The notes under the pieces are model-generated. The model had not been told where the DNA came from. It saw only the letters and a list, made by a program, of their open reading frames with translations, and did no database searches. From Batillaria attramentaria (Eukaryota > Mollusca > Gastropoda > Batillariidae), in NCBI GenBank assembly GCA_018292915.2, contig JACVVK020000056.1, positions 926,001-990,000 on the forward strand: a stretch of DNA of 64,000 nt, given 5' to 3'. Below are positions 32,463 through 43,302 of this stretch, piece by piece. The position numbers were made by a program, and so were the translations under genes. Position 1 is the stretch's first letter; each line of letters begins with the position of its first letter.

Positions 32463-34090
32463 CTGCCCGGCCGAGTCAGTTTTCGGCCCGTCAGTAAAAG
32501 TCAGCAATTCAGTAAAATAAGTGCTAGATGGCAGCTGACAGTGGCCGGGGATCGAAGTACACTTTTCAATCTGTAACTACGCGGTGCTCCATTTGAACCT
32601 TGCGACCGTTCTTTTAACTTTGCGGCCTTTCATACTGAAGAAATGACTGAGGTGTCAGTTTAGAAATCACTAAACTGAGTACTTGTCCGTCTTGGCGTGC
32701 AGTCCTGGTTACATAGGCCGGCTATACAACAAACACACTGATTGGCCTGCCCCTCTGTCCCGCCCTGACCCAGACTAGGTAGGTGATGTCAGTTACACTC
32801 AGTGAATACATCGGACAGTTTCAAAAGCCGGCGCAGCCTTCACACATTTCGCAAAGATCTGTACGAGTATTCAGCGTTGTAGCCACTGACGGTATGCTAG
32901 ACGCGCACACCGTGACTGGTATTTACATATCCCGGTTCAGGTTGGTCATTGAATCACACTGATTCATTCAGCAGTGGTAACTGATCTGGTTTGTAATTCA
33001 TTGAATGCACTTAGTTTTTAACCGTCTTTGACTAACTGGGACTCACTGCATGGCCCGGATGCATACGTTAAACGCATAGTCATAGGTGACGGCCGGCCGC
33101 CGGGGTACGCGATGTTCCCGGCGTCGATGTCACCAAAACTGTACGAGCTCCTATATAAAAGTGACCATTCAAAGATAATCAGGCATGTGGCTAAATGCAC
33201 TGGAAGAACCAATTCTAGACCTGCCGGCCGGCCACAAGCGACTTTGAGAACTCGAGTACTGGGATGTCGCTCCGACAAGGTTGGCCATGATGCTGTCTGT
33301 TTGTTGTTGTTGTTGTTGTTTGTTTGTTTGTTTTGTTTCCTTTGTTTTGGGGTTTTGTGTTTTTGTGGGGTTTTTTTTTCCATCGCATATAGTCTCTATA
33401 TGCCACGAACACAAGAACAGAAACACACCCAAACTCGTTTCAGCCATGTAAGCACGGGACATACTGTTCAGGCCGACTATACCGGATTCGGCTTTCCCGG
33501 TATCCACCACTCAGTATAGGCGACCTTTTGACTCGACAGAATTGTTCTGTGACGCAGTGCGCTGATATCGGTCACATGACCGTGAAGAATAAAAAAGCGC
33601 TGATCTTTTCATAGCCTCATTATCTGCATCGTCAGTATCCGGCATAATGCAACTCAGTGTTCCACCGACCTGATCATGATTCAGTGTGTACCCGAGATTT
33701 GGACTTTTGAAAATAACAGCTCAGCTTTTTTTTCTTCAGTTCATGTTACCGCTTTATGGCTGCTTAAATATTTCGCCAAGAGCCGGACCCGTAACCGAGA
33801 AATTCATTATGTATATCTCATTATATATGCAGAAAAGTTGAACACCGAAAATCAGCGCCTGCGCACTGTAGAGGGACTCCTAATGCTCTTCGCTCTTCTT
33901 TCCTCTCCCCCCTCCCCTCCTTCCCTCTGCCCCCAACCCAACCCCATTTTCGGCCCCTTTCCTCCTACCTCCCCACTCCTGAACACTAACACCCCCACCC
34001 TTCTCCCCCACCCCCAACCCCCACCCGGGGGTTCAGTATCCCTACTATATTTAAAACGAAACGACGGAGACATATTTTGTCAGTCCGCAA
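32463..34090. other. No gene recognised; decayed copy of the 26754 ORF
   Basis: 32586-32650 matches 26754-26815 at DNA and peptide level (LHL--ATV--TL----IL-K shared) but stops after 18 codons. A 163-codon open frame at 33028-33519 becomes low-complexity through a (GTT)n tract and has no domain I know. A pyrimidine-rich block lies at 33890-34030. Confidence 0.35.
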
Positions 34091-34659
34091 ATTGAAGACG
34101 ACACACACACAGCCGAGACGCCCTGGAAATTCTATGCAGACTGAAGTTCTGTCTCCAAATTGTGATTGCAAACTTTGAACTTTGTATTTCGTTGGAGACA
34201 GCGGTCAGCCAGATCAGTCCTGTCCTTTCTCGGCGTATGTGCGTTTACGACTGCTCGCGACTGAGAGGCCGGACTTCTCCAAGGTAAGCCTTGTATCGAT
34301 TTTTACTTACCGATTGATTGATTAACCGATTAAATAGTTAGTTGAACAGAACGACCGGTTAGACATACACGCGTATCCAAACGTATTGAAGACCCGGCTA
34401 AGGTCAGGTCGACATTTGGACGATGAAAATCACTTTCGTTTGGGTTTTTTTTTTTTCTCGAACGTGTATTCCGGCGTTCGGACTGCTTGAGTGAGCAAAG
34501 AGGTCAGCCGTAACTTAGGGCTACCCTGTTTGGAGTGAGTGATGAACAATCAGACTGGTCGGACCTACAGGGACAGTTGAAGACAAATCGCCGAAATGTG
34601 ATTTCTTGGGTTTTGTTGTTGCCTGTTTTTCTTTTGTTTCTTTGAACGTGTATTCATTC

Positions 34660-34722
<63 letters not shown>

Positions 34723-34880
34723 CCGGTTAGACCTTTCCATTTTTCCATTTTGAATTAGTCTTTGTGGCTTGCGCGGCTTTAAGCCCTAAAAACTCACTCA
34801 CTCACTTGAATTAACGCCGCCGTCAAAGACCTGTCGCCGAAAAGTTGGGTAACTTCAAGCATTTTTTTAAGACATGCATA

Positions 34881-34929
<49 letters not shown>

Positions 34930-35950
34930 GGATGGATGGATGGATGGATGGATGGATGGATGGATGGATGGATGGATGGATGAAGAAGTAGTCATTTTTC
35001 ACGAAACCACACGCATCAAAACTATTACAACTCAAACGGGAAAAATAAAGCAATTAAATATATTTGAATTTATCTCGTCTCGCATCTTGTCTCGTCTCGT
35101 CATCATCAAGGTCGCGGATCACTTGCCTAAAGGCGGTGGAGGTGGTGGTGGTGGTTGGGGGGGGGCGGGGTCAGTTTGTAATAATATAACAGACGACGTT
35201 TTGGGTATGCAGTTCACGAAGGTAACCTGCACCTCGTTACTGAGTAGGCTGTATAATTATTAGGTCAGAACAATGTCCCAACGGCAATCTTACTGAATGT
35301 AGAATAAGCCTTGGAAAGAAAAGGTCAGACACTAACTATTGAGTTCAAACGCACCTAAACTTCAAGGGACACAACTTGACCGGTTTTGGGTTTTTTTTTT
35401 TTTTTTTTGGGTTGTTTTTTTTCCAAGCGCACACGCGCACCACTAAGGGCGCCGACGTCTGTTCGGCTTTTTTTTTCTTTTTTTTTTTCCTTGTTTCACC
35501 ATGCTCCGGTGTTACATTCTTCTGAGATAACCGCAGTGTTTCTCGGGGGAACATAAACTTAGAAAGTGAAAGAAAAAAAAAATCAAAGCCACTTACCTCC
35601 ACATCGCCTTTCGGGATTCAGTCTTCCCTTTCTGTATTTTTCCTTATTTCTTTCTATGCAAACAGGCTGCTTTAGTGGCGTTGGGGGAAAAGCATATTCA
35701 GCACTGCACAAGTTTTTTTTTTTTTTTTTTTTAATGGTTACTTATGAACTGTGCAGTATACTGAGTATTGGCTGAATGACCATCACCCTCTGCAAAACCT
35801 TCACCGACACTGAAAAGTTGCATCAACGATAACACACCACTTGAGACATTCGCAATCGTGAACTTTCGATCAAAAGATTACTGTGTCTAACTATTATTGC
35901 CCCACCCCAACCTCCCTTTCCTTGGCCTAGTAATATGCAGGCAAGAACCA
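34091..35950. other. Spacer with tetranucleotide repeats; possible untranslated exon end at 34283
   Basis: TTCTCCAAG|GTAAGC at 34275-34289 is a strong donor-like site and could end a 5' UTR exon of the deiodinase gene 3 kb downstream; this is speculative. (GATT)n lies at 34658-34722, (GATT)n(GATG)n at 34884-34982. A SINE-like tail (TTAGTCTTTGTGGCTTGCGC, AAGCCCTAAA, TCAC repeats) lies at 34755-34806. Confidence 0.35.
34884..34982 (+). repeat. Compound (GATT)n(GATG)n microsatellite
   Basis: About 11 GATT units change to about 13 GATG units by a single-base unit switch. Confidence 0.95.
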
Positions 35951-35956
35951 CAGTGA

Positions 35957-36364
35957 TTAGTGGGGCGGTCGGTGGTCTAGTGGTTAAGAGACTTCGCCAC
36001 CAATGCGAGAGGCAGGTTCGAGTCCCACTTACTCGGGGCAAAGAATTTTTCCTTCTAGTACGCGGCACTATTCATTCGGGCCCATCGTCGGGGGGCTCTC
36101 TCCGGGTACTACGGCTTCCTCCCCCTCTGCTTTGGAAATGTTCAGCCCACCAAGTTTGAAAAATAAATGCAGATCTAAATTCCGAAATTTAAATAGCTGA
36201 GCTGACCCTTCGCACCACGTGATTGTAATGCGTTTATGTCCTGTGTGTGAGAGAATGCGTGTGATTCACGTGAGCGTGCGTGTTGGGTTTAGCTCGCGGC
36301 GCTTTGAGCCAAAATATTTGGGATAAAGCACCTATATTAATGCGATTATTATTATTATTATTAT
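35957..36364 (+). mobile_element. SINE-2, full copy, about 400 bp with (ATT)n tail
   Basis: The tRNA-like head has GGTGGTCTAGTGGTTAAGAG (A box) and GGTTCGAGTCCC (B box). A long body follows, with GGGTACTACGGCTTCC, CTGAGCTGACCCTTCGCACC and CGGCGCTTTGAGCC, ending in (ATT)n. A second copy lies inverted at 46918-47331. Confidence 0.8.
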
Positions 36365-36600
36365 CTGAAATAAACGCAGTCACGGTTCTAAATTCCGAAA
36401 CTTAAATAGCTGAGCTGACCCTTCGCACCACGTGATTGTTAGGTATTCATGTCCGATGTCTGAGAGAGTGTGTGTGATTCACGTGAGCGTGCGTGTTCGG
36501 TTCAGTTCGCGGCGTTTTGAGCCCATTCAAGAAATTGGGTAAAGCGCCTACACTCACAAGCGCAACTCTTCCAAATAATTGTTTAAAAAAAAAAAAAAAA
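36365..36600 (+). mobile_element. SINE-2 3' half, second partial copy
   Basis: It starts at TCTGAAATAAACGCAGTCAC, repeats the CTGAGCTGACCCTTCGCACC body and ends in an A-run at 36584-36602. It abuts the previous copy head to tail. Confidence 0.7.
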
Positions 36601-36938
36601 AAACGTATGTCAAGTCTGGTAAGTGATCTCAGAGGAATATTGCATGCACGGTTCAAGGCAGTGCATGTTACCATCAAATTCAAAACAAGATAATTATTGT
36701 AAATTCTTTCTCCACGCCTCTCGTACTTTTATGTTATCTGTTTTTGCAATTGGGTTATTTTTTCACGCACGCGCTATAAAAATTGTACCTTAGGTCACAG
36801 TCAAGGTTTTTCGCGCCAAGGCCGGTCACAGAAGTTTCTTGGTCGGCACGCACGTGCGCCAAGCTCCGTAAACAGCTGATCAACAGCTGATGCGCGGATC
36901 AGCTGTGCGGCTGTGCATGCTCGCGCGAATAGGGACCA

Positions 36939-36941
<3 letters not shown>

Positions 36942-37008
<67 letters not shown>

Positions 37009-37139
37009 GGTGAAGACCGGTCGACAGCATTATCCAACAACTTCACTGGGTGCTAGCTTGCAGTAATTCAGGACACGCCTGTTATTCAGACCCTCCCTCC
37101 CCTCTCCGCCTCAGCAGTTTCCAAGCACACACTCACTCA

Positions 37140-37206
<67 letters not shown>
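36942..37206. repeat. (GT)n and (CT)n(CA)n microsatellites
   Basis: (GT)n(GA)n at 36942-37007 and (CT)n(CA)n at 37138-37206, in inverse order. Confidence 0.95.
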
Positions 37207-37210
<4 letters not shown>

Positions 37211-37460
37211 TCGTCGCACCCTTTCAAGGCCGGGCGGCACTCAAGTTTCCACACTCTACCCGATCATGCTTGAGTTGCGGGTATTGTAAGAACAAGTTGT
37301 TTTCTTAGGGCTTTTTTTTTTTTTTAATCATTAGTATTATCAATATCATTATTAAACTTTGACATAGAACTGCCTCCATTCATGTCACTGCATCTTTCCC
37401 CCCTAATCTGTTTCAGTGACCCCATTACCGTCAAATAACATTTCAAGAAAATCAGCACCG

Positions 37461-38131
37461 ATGACGGCCATAGCGGCAATCACACTGGGAGTCATGGACA
37501 GCCTGAACCAAACTCTGAGGCAGCTCGTCTTCTATTTCTTCTACTCCGTCCTCATCAGCATCAAGTTACTGTCCTACATATCGCCCGTGGCCAGAGCCAT
37601 GGAGCGTGCAATTCAGGTGATTGTTATAACGTCCCAGAATATTCGACTCGACTCGACAGATTTTCTTGATCCCGGCCATAGGCCGCTATCATGAGGGTAA
37701 ACAAAACAGCAATACTATGATCAAACGAACGCACAAACATGTATATGAGCAACAGGGACATTTACAGCACGATAACACAAAGTACGAATAAATGGTAAAA
37801 CTGGATAAATCGTGTTACACTCGTCCCAGAATATTCCTGGCTTAGTGTTCAGTGTTCCTGATTATGCGCAGGTGTGCGTATTTGTATGCACGAAACTCTT
37901 AAATTGACGCACAATTTTGAGAACAGCGCATAAGTTGTTTCTCTCTAGCTGGTTAACGTCACTAACTTTTTGACGTATGCGAGGTTCTACATGGATTAAT
38001 GAATTCTATTAACAAAGTCGTGCCCCCTTTACAGAGTTACTTCCCGCAGGCCTGACTGACAGACGATTGCTTACTGGTATCGGAGAAGAGACCCGCTCTC
38101 TCTCCCTCTCTCTTCAGTAGACGCGAGCGCG

Positions 38132-38196
<65 letters not shown>

Positions 38197-39638
38197 ATGC
38201 TTCTGAGTGTGAGTCAGTGGCAAAAATGAAACCCACTACAGAAATTCCCGCTTTCCACGTATTGTAGAGATCGCGAAAAGCCACTGCTAATTTCTAGACC
38301 ATCCCAGAACATGCTGGTGCAGTAACGTCAGTAGATTACGTCGCCTTGGAAAGATTTCGAACCTTTCAGTAAGTTGAGGAATGTTCTAGATCTGACCTGT
38401 TCAGTATGTAAGCAGCCCTGCACAGCGTTCTGGGTTCTTCTTTCATGAATTTGAATTTTGTTCCGTGCATCTTCTGTTAATAAAGTATTGGCCCGGAGTT
38501 GTATTCTGTTGTATCCCGTGTCTTCTCTGCGATTGCACGGAAACGGCGACATAGCAGAAGTAAAATACAACGCCACGTCTCCAAACAGAGGAATTCTGAA
38601 AGAAAGTGGCGAGACACCCCCAAGAAAAACCAGCATCACGTCAATCAAACTATGCTATTGCGTGAGAGTCAGTGGGAAAAACAAAGCTCACTGCTTCAAT
38701 GAAACTCCCGCTTTTCCCGTCTACAAATAGAGAACTTTCGAAAAGTGGCGACACACCCCCAAGAAATGCCAGCATCACGTCAATCAAACATGACGTCGGC
38801 AAATTGACGCTGATACAGTTTTGCGTCAGTGCGTGTGTGCCTTTTCTGCGATGTTTGTGAGGCGTGTGGCTTGTTTACAGGAAATGTGCTTTAACTACAG
38901 ATTTTCGGTCAACTGACGATAACGGCTGCAGTGATTTTTTTTTTTGATTTTTTTTTGGGGGGGGGGGGGGGTATATTTTTTATGGCACCCCAGACACATT
39001 ATCTATATATAGTAGGAGCGATTTTGAGATCTAAAATGGGTTCACCAGCACTTTTATGAGGTACGGCTTACGTCAAAAGTATAATATTTTAGCGACAACC
39101 TCCAAAATTCACTCCTTTGAGAGTCCGTATTTATGCTATCTATGTCTAAAAAAATAGAGTGATTTAGATAAATATTACGCCTTTAAACTCCAGAAAGCCA
39201 CATTTTCTGAAAAAGGAGATAACTCGCAAATCATGTGTGCAATCGTACCTGGATCGGGCCTTCTATTCAACGATCTTGATTCATTTTGAAACCCCAAATT
39301 TGAAATCGATCGGTTGAGTAGTTTCGGAGATACAGGCATCTGAACTGGGTTCACATGCAATGTCAACTCAGGTTCGGTTTACATGAAAACTACATTTTCT
39401 AGTAGTGACTCAGTTCAGAGTCCGTATTCAAGCTATCTACTGCCAAAAAACTGAGTGATTTGAATAAATATTACGTAAACGAAAAACAACCAACTTGTCT
39501 CATAAGGGCGATAACTCCCAAATCACTTAAGCAATCTTCACACGCTCGGTTGCTCTAATCTAACATTGTGATATATTCGGACACCCTAACTTTGAAGCCA
39601 TTCGGTTGAGTATTTTCGCAGAAACAGGCCTGGACACA

Positions 39639-39708
<70 letters not shown>

Positions 39709-39990
39709 GGCACTCACTGAGGAGGAGAAGTACGTTCGGCGCACCATACATGTCAGCATCAATGACGCACGTTCTTACGTCATTGTCAGAGTTACACTTG
39801 CAAAATCGTCTCTGCGGGAGATCGGCAGTGACGTCCGTCTTATGATGTTGTTTCCATTACTATGGAAACAACATAATAATAAAATGTATAATTATCCTAC
39901 TGCATTGTTACGGTATTTTGTATTGGACTGACAGAATTGAAGCGGGGTTGGGGGGGGGGGGACTTGACAACCACCACGACTGACTCATAG

Positions 39991-40071
<81 letters not shown>

Positions 40072-41177
40072 TGTCAGTGATATTGATTGTAAAACAATAG
40101 CTACATAAGCAATAATAAAACGTATAATTATCCTACGGCATTGTTACGGTAATTTGTATTGGACTGACAGAATTGAAGCAGGGGGGAAAACTTCAGACAA
40201 CCACCCACAGACGTATAGAAATAGACGCACCGCGGTGCCGGAAAAGTGACGGCGCCGCGCGCCATGTTGCTAGTACCTGGAAGTGCCAGCTGTTTACATA
40301 GCGCGCATAGCATTGGCCAGACGCTATCAGCTGTTTACATAGCGCGCATAGCATTGGTCCGCTTTATCTTACGTCACATTTCTGATGACGTCTTTCTAAA
40401 GAACTTTGTATTTCGAACGAGGCGTCCTATACACAGAGCATCTGAGTTCTGGTATTAGTAAGATGGCCGCGATAGCGACACTAGCAAGCAGCGGTGGCAG
40501 CGTGCGGCGGTGCGTCTATCTCTTTACGTCTGTGCAACCACCACGACTGACTCAGTCAGTTCTTTGACGTGTTGCAGGCAAGATGTGAGGACTTCAACAT
40601 AGGCAAAATTGACTGGGCCGGCGGCTTGCCCGTCATCGCCAGTCATCTGACGCAAAATGTTTTCAAGGCCGTAAGGAAGGGAAGAGAGGCTCTCGACGTT
40701 GACCTTTACACACTCGACGGCGCCAGCGTCAAGCTCTTCGACTTCATGAAGAAAGGGAGGCCACTGGTGGTCAACTTCGGCAGCTGCTCCTGACCTCCAT
40801 TCATGAGAAAGCTGCGAGAGTTTAGCGCCCTTGTCGCGGAGTTCTCGCACGCTGTAGACTTCCTGACCATTTACATTCAGGAGGCTCACCCAGCCGAGCT
40901 GTGGCCGAACCCCCAGCAGTCACTGGCACTGTCCATCTCATCGCACGGGTCTCTGCAAGACAGACTCAGCGCCGCCGCCACCTTGGCCAACGCCGGTATC
41001 CCTGGCAACGTACTGGCTGACGGGATGGAAAACATGGCGAGTCAGTTCTTCGGCGCGCAGCCTGTCCGACTGTGCGTCATTCAAGACGGCGTTGTGACCT
41101 TCCTCGGTGGCATGGGTCCGATTATGTATTGTCCGCATGAAGTCGGGAAGTTTCTTAGAGATCAGCTGAACTGCTAG
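37461..41177 (+). CDS. DIO: Iodothyronine deiodinase, selenoprotein, 2 coding exons
   Basis: Exons are 37461-37616 and 40578-41177 (phase-0 GT-AG intron), giving 251 aa with Sec at residue 124 read from UGA 40791-40793. Vertebrate DIO1 is 249 aa with Sec at 126. The enzyme removes iodine from iodothyronines in a membrane-anchored, thioredoxin-like fold. Residues about 17-36 (LRQLVFYFFYSVLISIKLL) form the N-terminal membrane anchor. RPLVVNFGSCS-Sec-PPFM is the active site. YIQEAH supplies the conserved Glu154/His156 pair, and LQDRL, LCVIQDG and FLRDQL match the C-terminal half. The acceptor before 37417 leaves an in-frame upstream stretch, but ATG 37461 gives the family length; 5' UTR exons are likely upstream. 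The intron holds LINE, SINE and MITE insertions. Confidence 0.92.
37655..37822 (-). mobile_element. LINE 3' UTR fragment (same family as 46430-46920)
   Basis: The reverse complement matches 46733-46915: GTAACACGATTTATCCAG, GCTGTAAATGTCC, TTTGATCATAGTATTG and CCTATGGCCGGGATCAA. No coding part is left. Confidence 0.7.
37855..37945 (+). mobile_element. SINE-3 body fragment
   Basis: Contains GAAACTCTTAAATTGACGCA and CAATTTTGAGAACAGCGC, the inverse of 22150-22240. Confidence 0.6.
38130..38194. repeat. (GC)n(CA)n microsatellite
   Basis: A short GC alternation, then about 28 CA units. Confidence 0.95.
38205..38800 (+). repeat. Three diverged copies of an 80-100 bp repeat
   Basis: GAGTCAGTGG-AAAA-- and TTCCCGCTTT/ACTCCCGCTT blocks recur at 38205-38290 and 38665-38745. 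CACCCCCAAGAAA-CCAGCA followed by TCACGTCAATCAAAC occurs at 38617-38650 and 38754-38790. Confidence 0.6.
39105..39640 (+). repeat. Two tandem copies of a 280-bp repeat
   Basis: 39105-39345 and 39405-39630 share AGAGTCCGTATT, GTGATTT-ATAAATATTACG, GATAACTC-CAAATCA and TCGGTTGAGTA-TTTCG. The second copy runs into (CA)n at 39643-39703. Confidence 0.7.
39643..40068. repeat. Two (CA)n microsatellites
   Basis: 39643-39703 and 39994-40064, with a G-run at 39951-39961 between them. Confidence 0.95.
39867..40205 (+). repeat. Diverged duplication next to the MITE target
   Basis: ATAATTATCCTACTGCATTG, then GTATTGGACTGACAGAATTG and a GACAACCACC end, occur at 39880-39980 and 40120-40205 with a few changes. 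Confidence 0.8.
40206..40534. mobile_element. hAT-type MITE, 329 bp, 8-bp target duplication
   Basis: The left end CACAGACGTATAGAAATAGA and the inverse right end (TCTATCTCTTTACGTCTGTG) form a 28-bp imperfect inverted repeat continuing into GCACCGC/GCGGTGC. CAACCACC flanks both sides (40198-40205 and 40535-40542), the 8-bp duplication typical of hAT. The interior has a 30-bp direct duplication (CAGCTGTTTACATAGCGCGC repeated at 40288 and 40330) and no ORF. It ends 43 bp before the deiodinase Sec exon. Confidence 0.85.
40791..40793 (+). other. DIO: Selenocysteine UGA codon of deiodinase
   Basis: In-frame TGA inside the invariant deiodinase active-site block (NFGSCS-x-PPFM). The frame continues open for 128 codons with clear family similarity, so recoding rather than termination is the consistent reading. 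Confidence 0.92.
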
Positions 41178-41361
41178 GGCTTCGGCCGGTGTATCAATCG
41201 CGATACCTTTCGACACTTCCCAAACGTCACAGACGACCGGACGAAAACACACTTTACTACTCACTTTCGAATCTCTGTTTCTTCGAGCAGATTTTCAGAC
41301 GGTCGTCCTTGATAAACACAGTAGTGTGCTTGCGTATGCCATAGGACTAGGGATAGGGGCG

Positions 41362-41363
<2 letters not shown>

Positions 41364-41418
<55 letters not shown>

Positions 41419-41487
41419 GGTGTGTGTGTGTGTGTGTGCGTGTGTGTCGGAGAGAGAGAGAGAGAGAGAGACAGAGAGAGAGAGAGT
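41364..41487. repeat. (GT)n(GA)n microsatellite in deiodinase 3' UTR
   Basis: GT run to about 41450 with CGGT interruptions, then GA units to 41486. It lies between the stop codon and the SECIS candidate, so it would be transcribed. Confidence 0.95.
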
Positions 41488-41837
41488 CAAACTCGACGGT
41501 GCTTCCCCCCCCCCCCTCCTAAAGATCACCACACACAGTCGTAATAATTATACTAGTGTCCCTCAGTTGCAAGCCAATCCTGCCAACCAAACATAAACAA
41601 TTTAATACGAAAGATCTGATGTGCCACCAGAAACGTCTAAGATTTCGCCTTTTCGCGGGAGCTGGCAGCCCCTGTGCTACTGTGAACACCCGGTATACAC
41701 ATTCATAATGACTACAGTGCGTTGTAACAAGGATGATGTAACTGAGACGACCATTCCAGACCGGCATGGACGATGAAATGATGACCAACAAAAATTAAAC
41801 GCCCGTGCGTCATTGACAGTGAACTCTCTGTTTGGGG

Positions 41838-41924
41838 AACCCTGGTCAAAATGTTTATGACAAGGGGCACCGCACTTTGCATTGCAAATGGTGCCCCTTC
41901 GATGGCTGCATGCAAACTAGGGTT
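41838..41924 (+). promoter_or_regulatory. Candidate SECIS element in deiodinase 3' UTR
   Basis: It lies about 680 nt after the stop. TGAC (41858-41861) opposite CGAT (41900-41903) gives the U-U, G-A, A-G, C-C quartet of a SECIS core. A perfect 10-bp helix follows immediately (AAGGGGCACC 41862-41871 with GGTGCCCCTT 41890-41899). A lower helix AACCCT/AGGGTT (41838-41843, 41919-41924) closes the structure. Odd point: the apical part (GCACTTTGCATTGCAAAT) has no AA on its 5' side and can form a TTTGC/GCAAA mini-stem, so it would be a non-canonical apex. Confidence 0.65.
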
Positions 41925-42618
41925 CATTCAGACACAGTCTTCATTGCCCTAAAGTTACATACAGTATGGACGCCGCAGTTTTTTTTTTTTTTTTTTTAAC
42001 AACAGCGTTTGAAGCACAACACAATACTTACGACAAAGGCACGAACACCTTGCTCATGCTATGCCTCGAAAGTCAGTGCAATACTACTTACAAAATTAAT
42101 ACGGCAAATACAGGTATGAATATTCATAAGGCTGAAATAATCACTATCGTATAGGTCTGACGGTACTGTGGACGGCGTGTACCATCGCCGGCGATGTGGC
42201 GTGCGGCGTACCCAGTCGCCAGCAACATAGTGCGCGCATTTCAACTGAAACTGACTCTCGTTTTATAGGCTTCTGGAGCCCCTTGCATTTACGGCCTTTA
42301 GCGTGTTCCTCGTGGATTTTGCGTACTGCCTTAGTTCCTCCGAAATGCAAAACCGTCGAGTACACCCTCTGAGACAGTCACCGCCATCAGGAGAACTGGT
42401 CCCAAATGCACAGGTTGATCCACGTCGAAAATCTCGCCATTGTCAAGACGGGAAGTAACTTTAATCGATGAAATTACGTCCCTTTCTCGAGGGCGCCTCT
42501 GGGAAGACTACTGGGAGATCGGGTAGACAGTGGCCATCTTGAACCGAACTGAAATTAAGTGTCTGCTGAAGTCGTTGTGTTCGTTGATGAACTTGCGACA
42601 CTGAATAGTATCGTAGTA
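41925..42618. other. Downstream of deiodinase, no gene recognised
   Basis: A T-run lies at 41979-41997. Short ORFs only. Confidence 0.35.
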
Positions 42619-42865
42619 TGGAATTCTCTGCCTCCCTCCCTTAGGAACACCCAGACCCTCCCACAGTTTAAATCAAAACTAAAGACTTATCTATTCAAGA
42701 CAGCATATGATCTGTAGTATCATCTACCCCCCCCCCCCACCCCCCCGCACATGTAATTAGTGTTTCATGTATGCGTGAGAATGTGTGTGTGTAGCGCACT
42801 GAGTGCTCTTGTAGCAGACTACTAGCGCTTTATAAGAGCTATTATTATTATTATTATTATTAGCA
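42619..42865 (+). mobile_element. LINE 3' end (CR1/L2-like C-terminus) with (ATT)n
   Basis: An open frame reads WNSLPPSLRNTQTLPQF, then KSKLKTYLFKTAYDL-stop, the usual end of CR1/L2-like reverse transcriptase ORFs. A C-rich stretch, CTAGCGCTTTATAAGAG and (CTA/ATT)n follow. Confidence 0.65.
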
Positions 42866-42965
42866 AGCACAACGAAAGTCGATCAGCACTGAGTGTTCTT
42901 TTAACAAAAAGCCGGATAAAGGCCCGGTATGCCACAGACACCCGCAACAGATTGCCAATATTAAA

Positions 42966-43016
42966 AAAAAAACAAAAAAAAAAAACATATATATATATAT
43001 ATATATATGTATATCG
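42966..43016. repeat. A-run plus (AT)n
   Basis: A10-rich segment followed by about 12 AT units. Confidence 0.9.
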
Positions 43017-43027
43017 CTTTTTCAAGT

Positions 43028-43239
43028 CAGTAGTGAGACTTAGTAGGGCTTCGTACGGAGAACTTCGCTGAGCAGCGTAACCCACTTGCATGTAAATTAG
43101 GCACGTTACGGGTACCATTAGCTAATCGCAGCGCGTTAGCAGCTCGCGGCCTCTGCCGTGTGAGCCTAATTTACATGTAAATGGGTTACGCTGCTCAACG
43201 AAGTCCTCCTTACCAAGTCCTACTAAATCTCACTAGTGT
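43028..43239. mobile_element. Palindromic MITE, about 212 bp
   Basis: The left arm (TAGTGAGACTTAGTAGGGCT to CATGTAAATTAGGC) and the inverse right arm match over about 75 bp, including GAGCAGCGTAACCCA and CATGTAAATTAGGC. A 60-bp loop lies between. No ORF. The target duplication is not clear. Confidence 0.7.
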
Positions 43240-43302
43240 CATGCCGGGCCGATCACAACCCTTCTAACTCTCTGTTCAAAGAGGACACTTGAAAATACGA
43301 TT

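Noticed and set aside
33028..33519. 163-codon open frame
   Set aside because: The first 80 codons look mixed-composition, but the rest comes from (GTT)n/T-rich sequence; no motif or homolog recognised.
37417..37460. 15-codon in-frame extension upstream of the deiodinase ATG
   Set aside because: It follows an acceptor-like CAG and could be translated if an upstream coding exon exists, but ATG 37461 already gives the family's usual length and anchor.
41750..41815. Alternative SECIS around ATGATGACC...GTCATTGAC
   Set aside because: Only a 6-bp stem forms and the quartet is not placed next to a helix; the 41838-41924 hairpin fits better.
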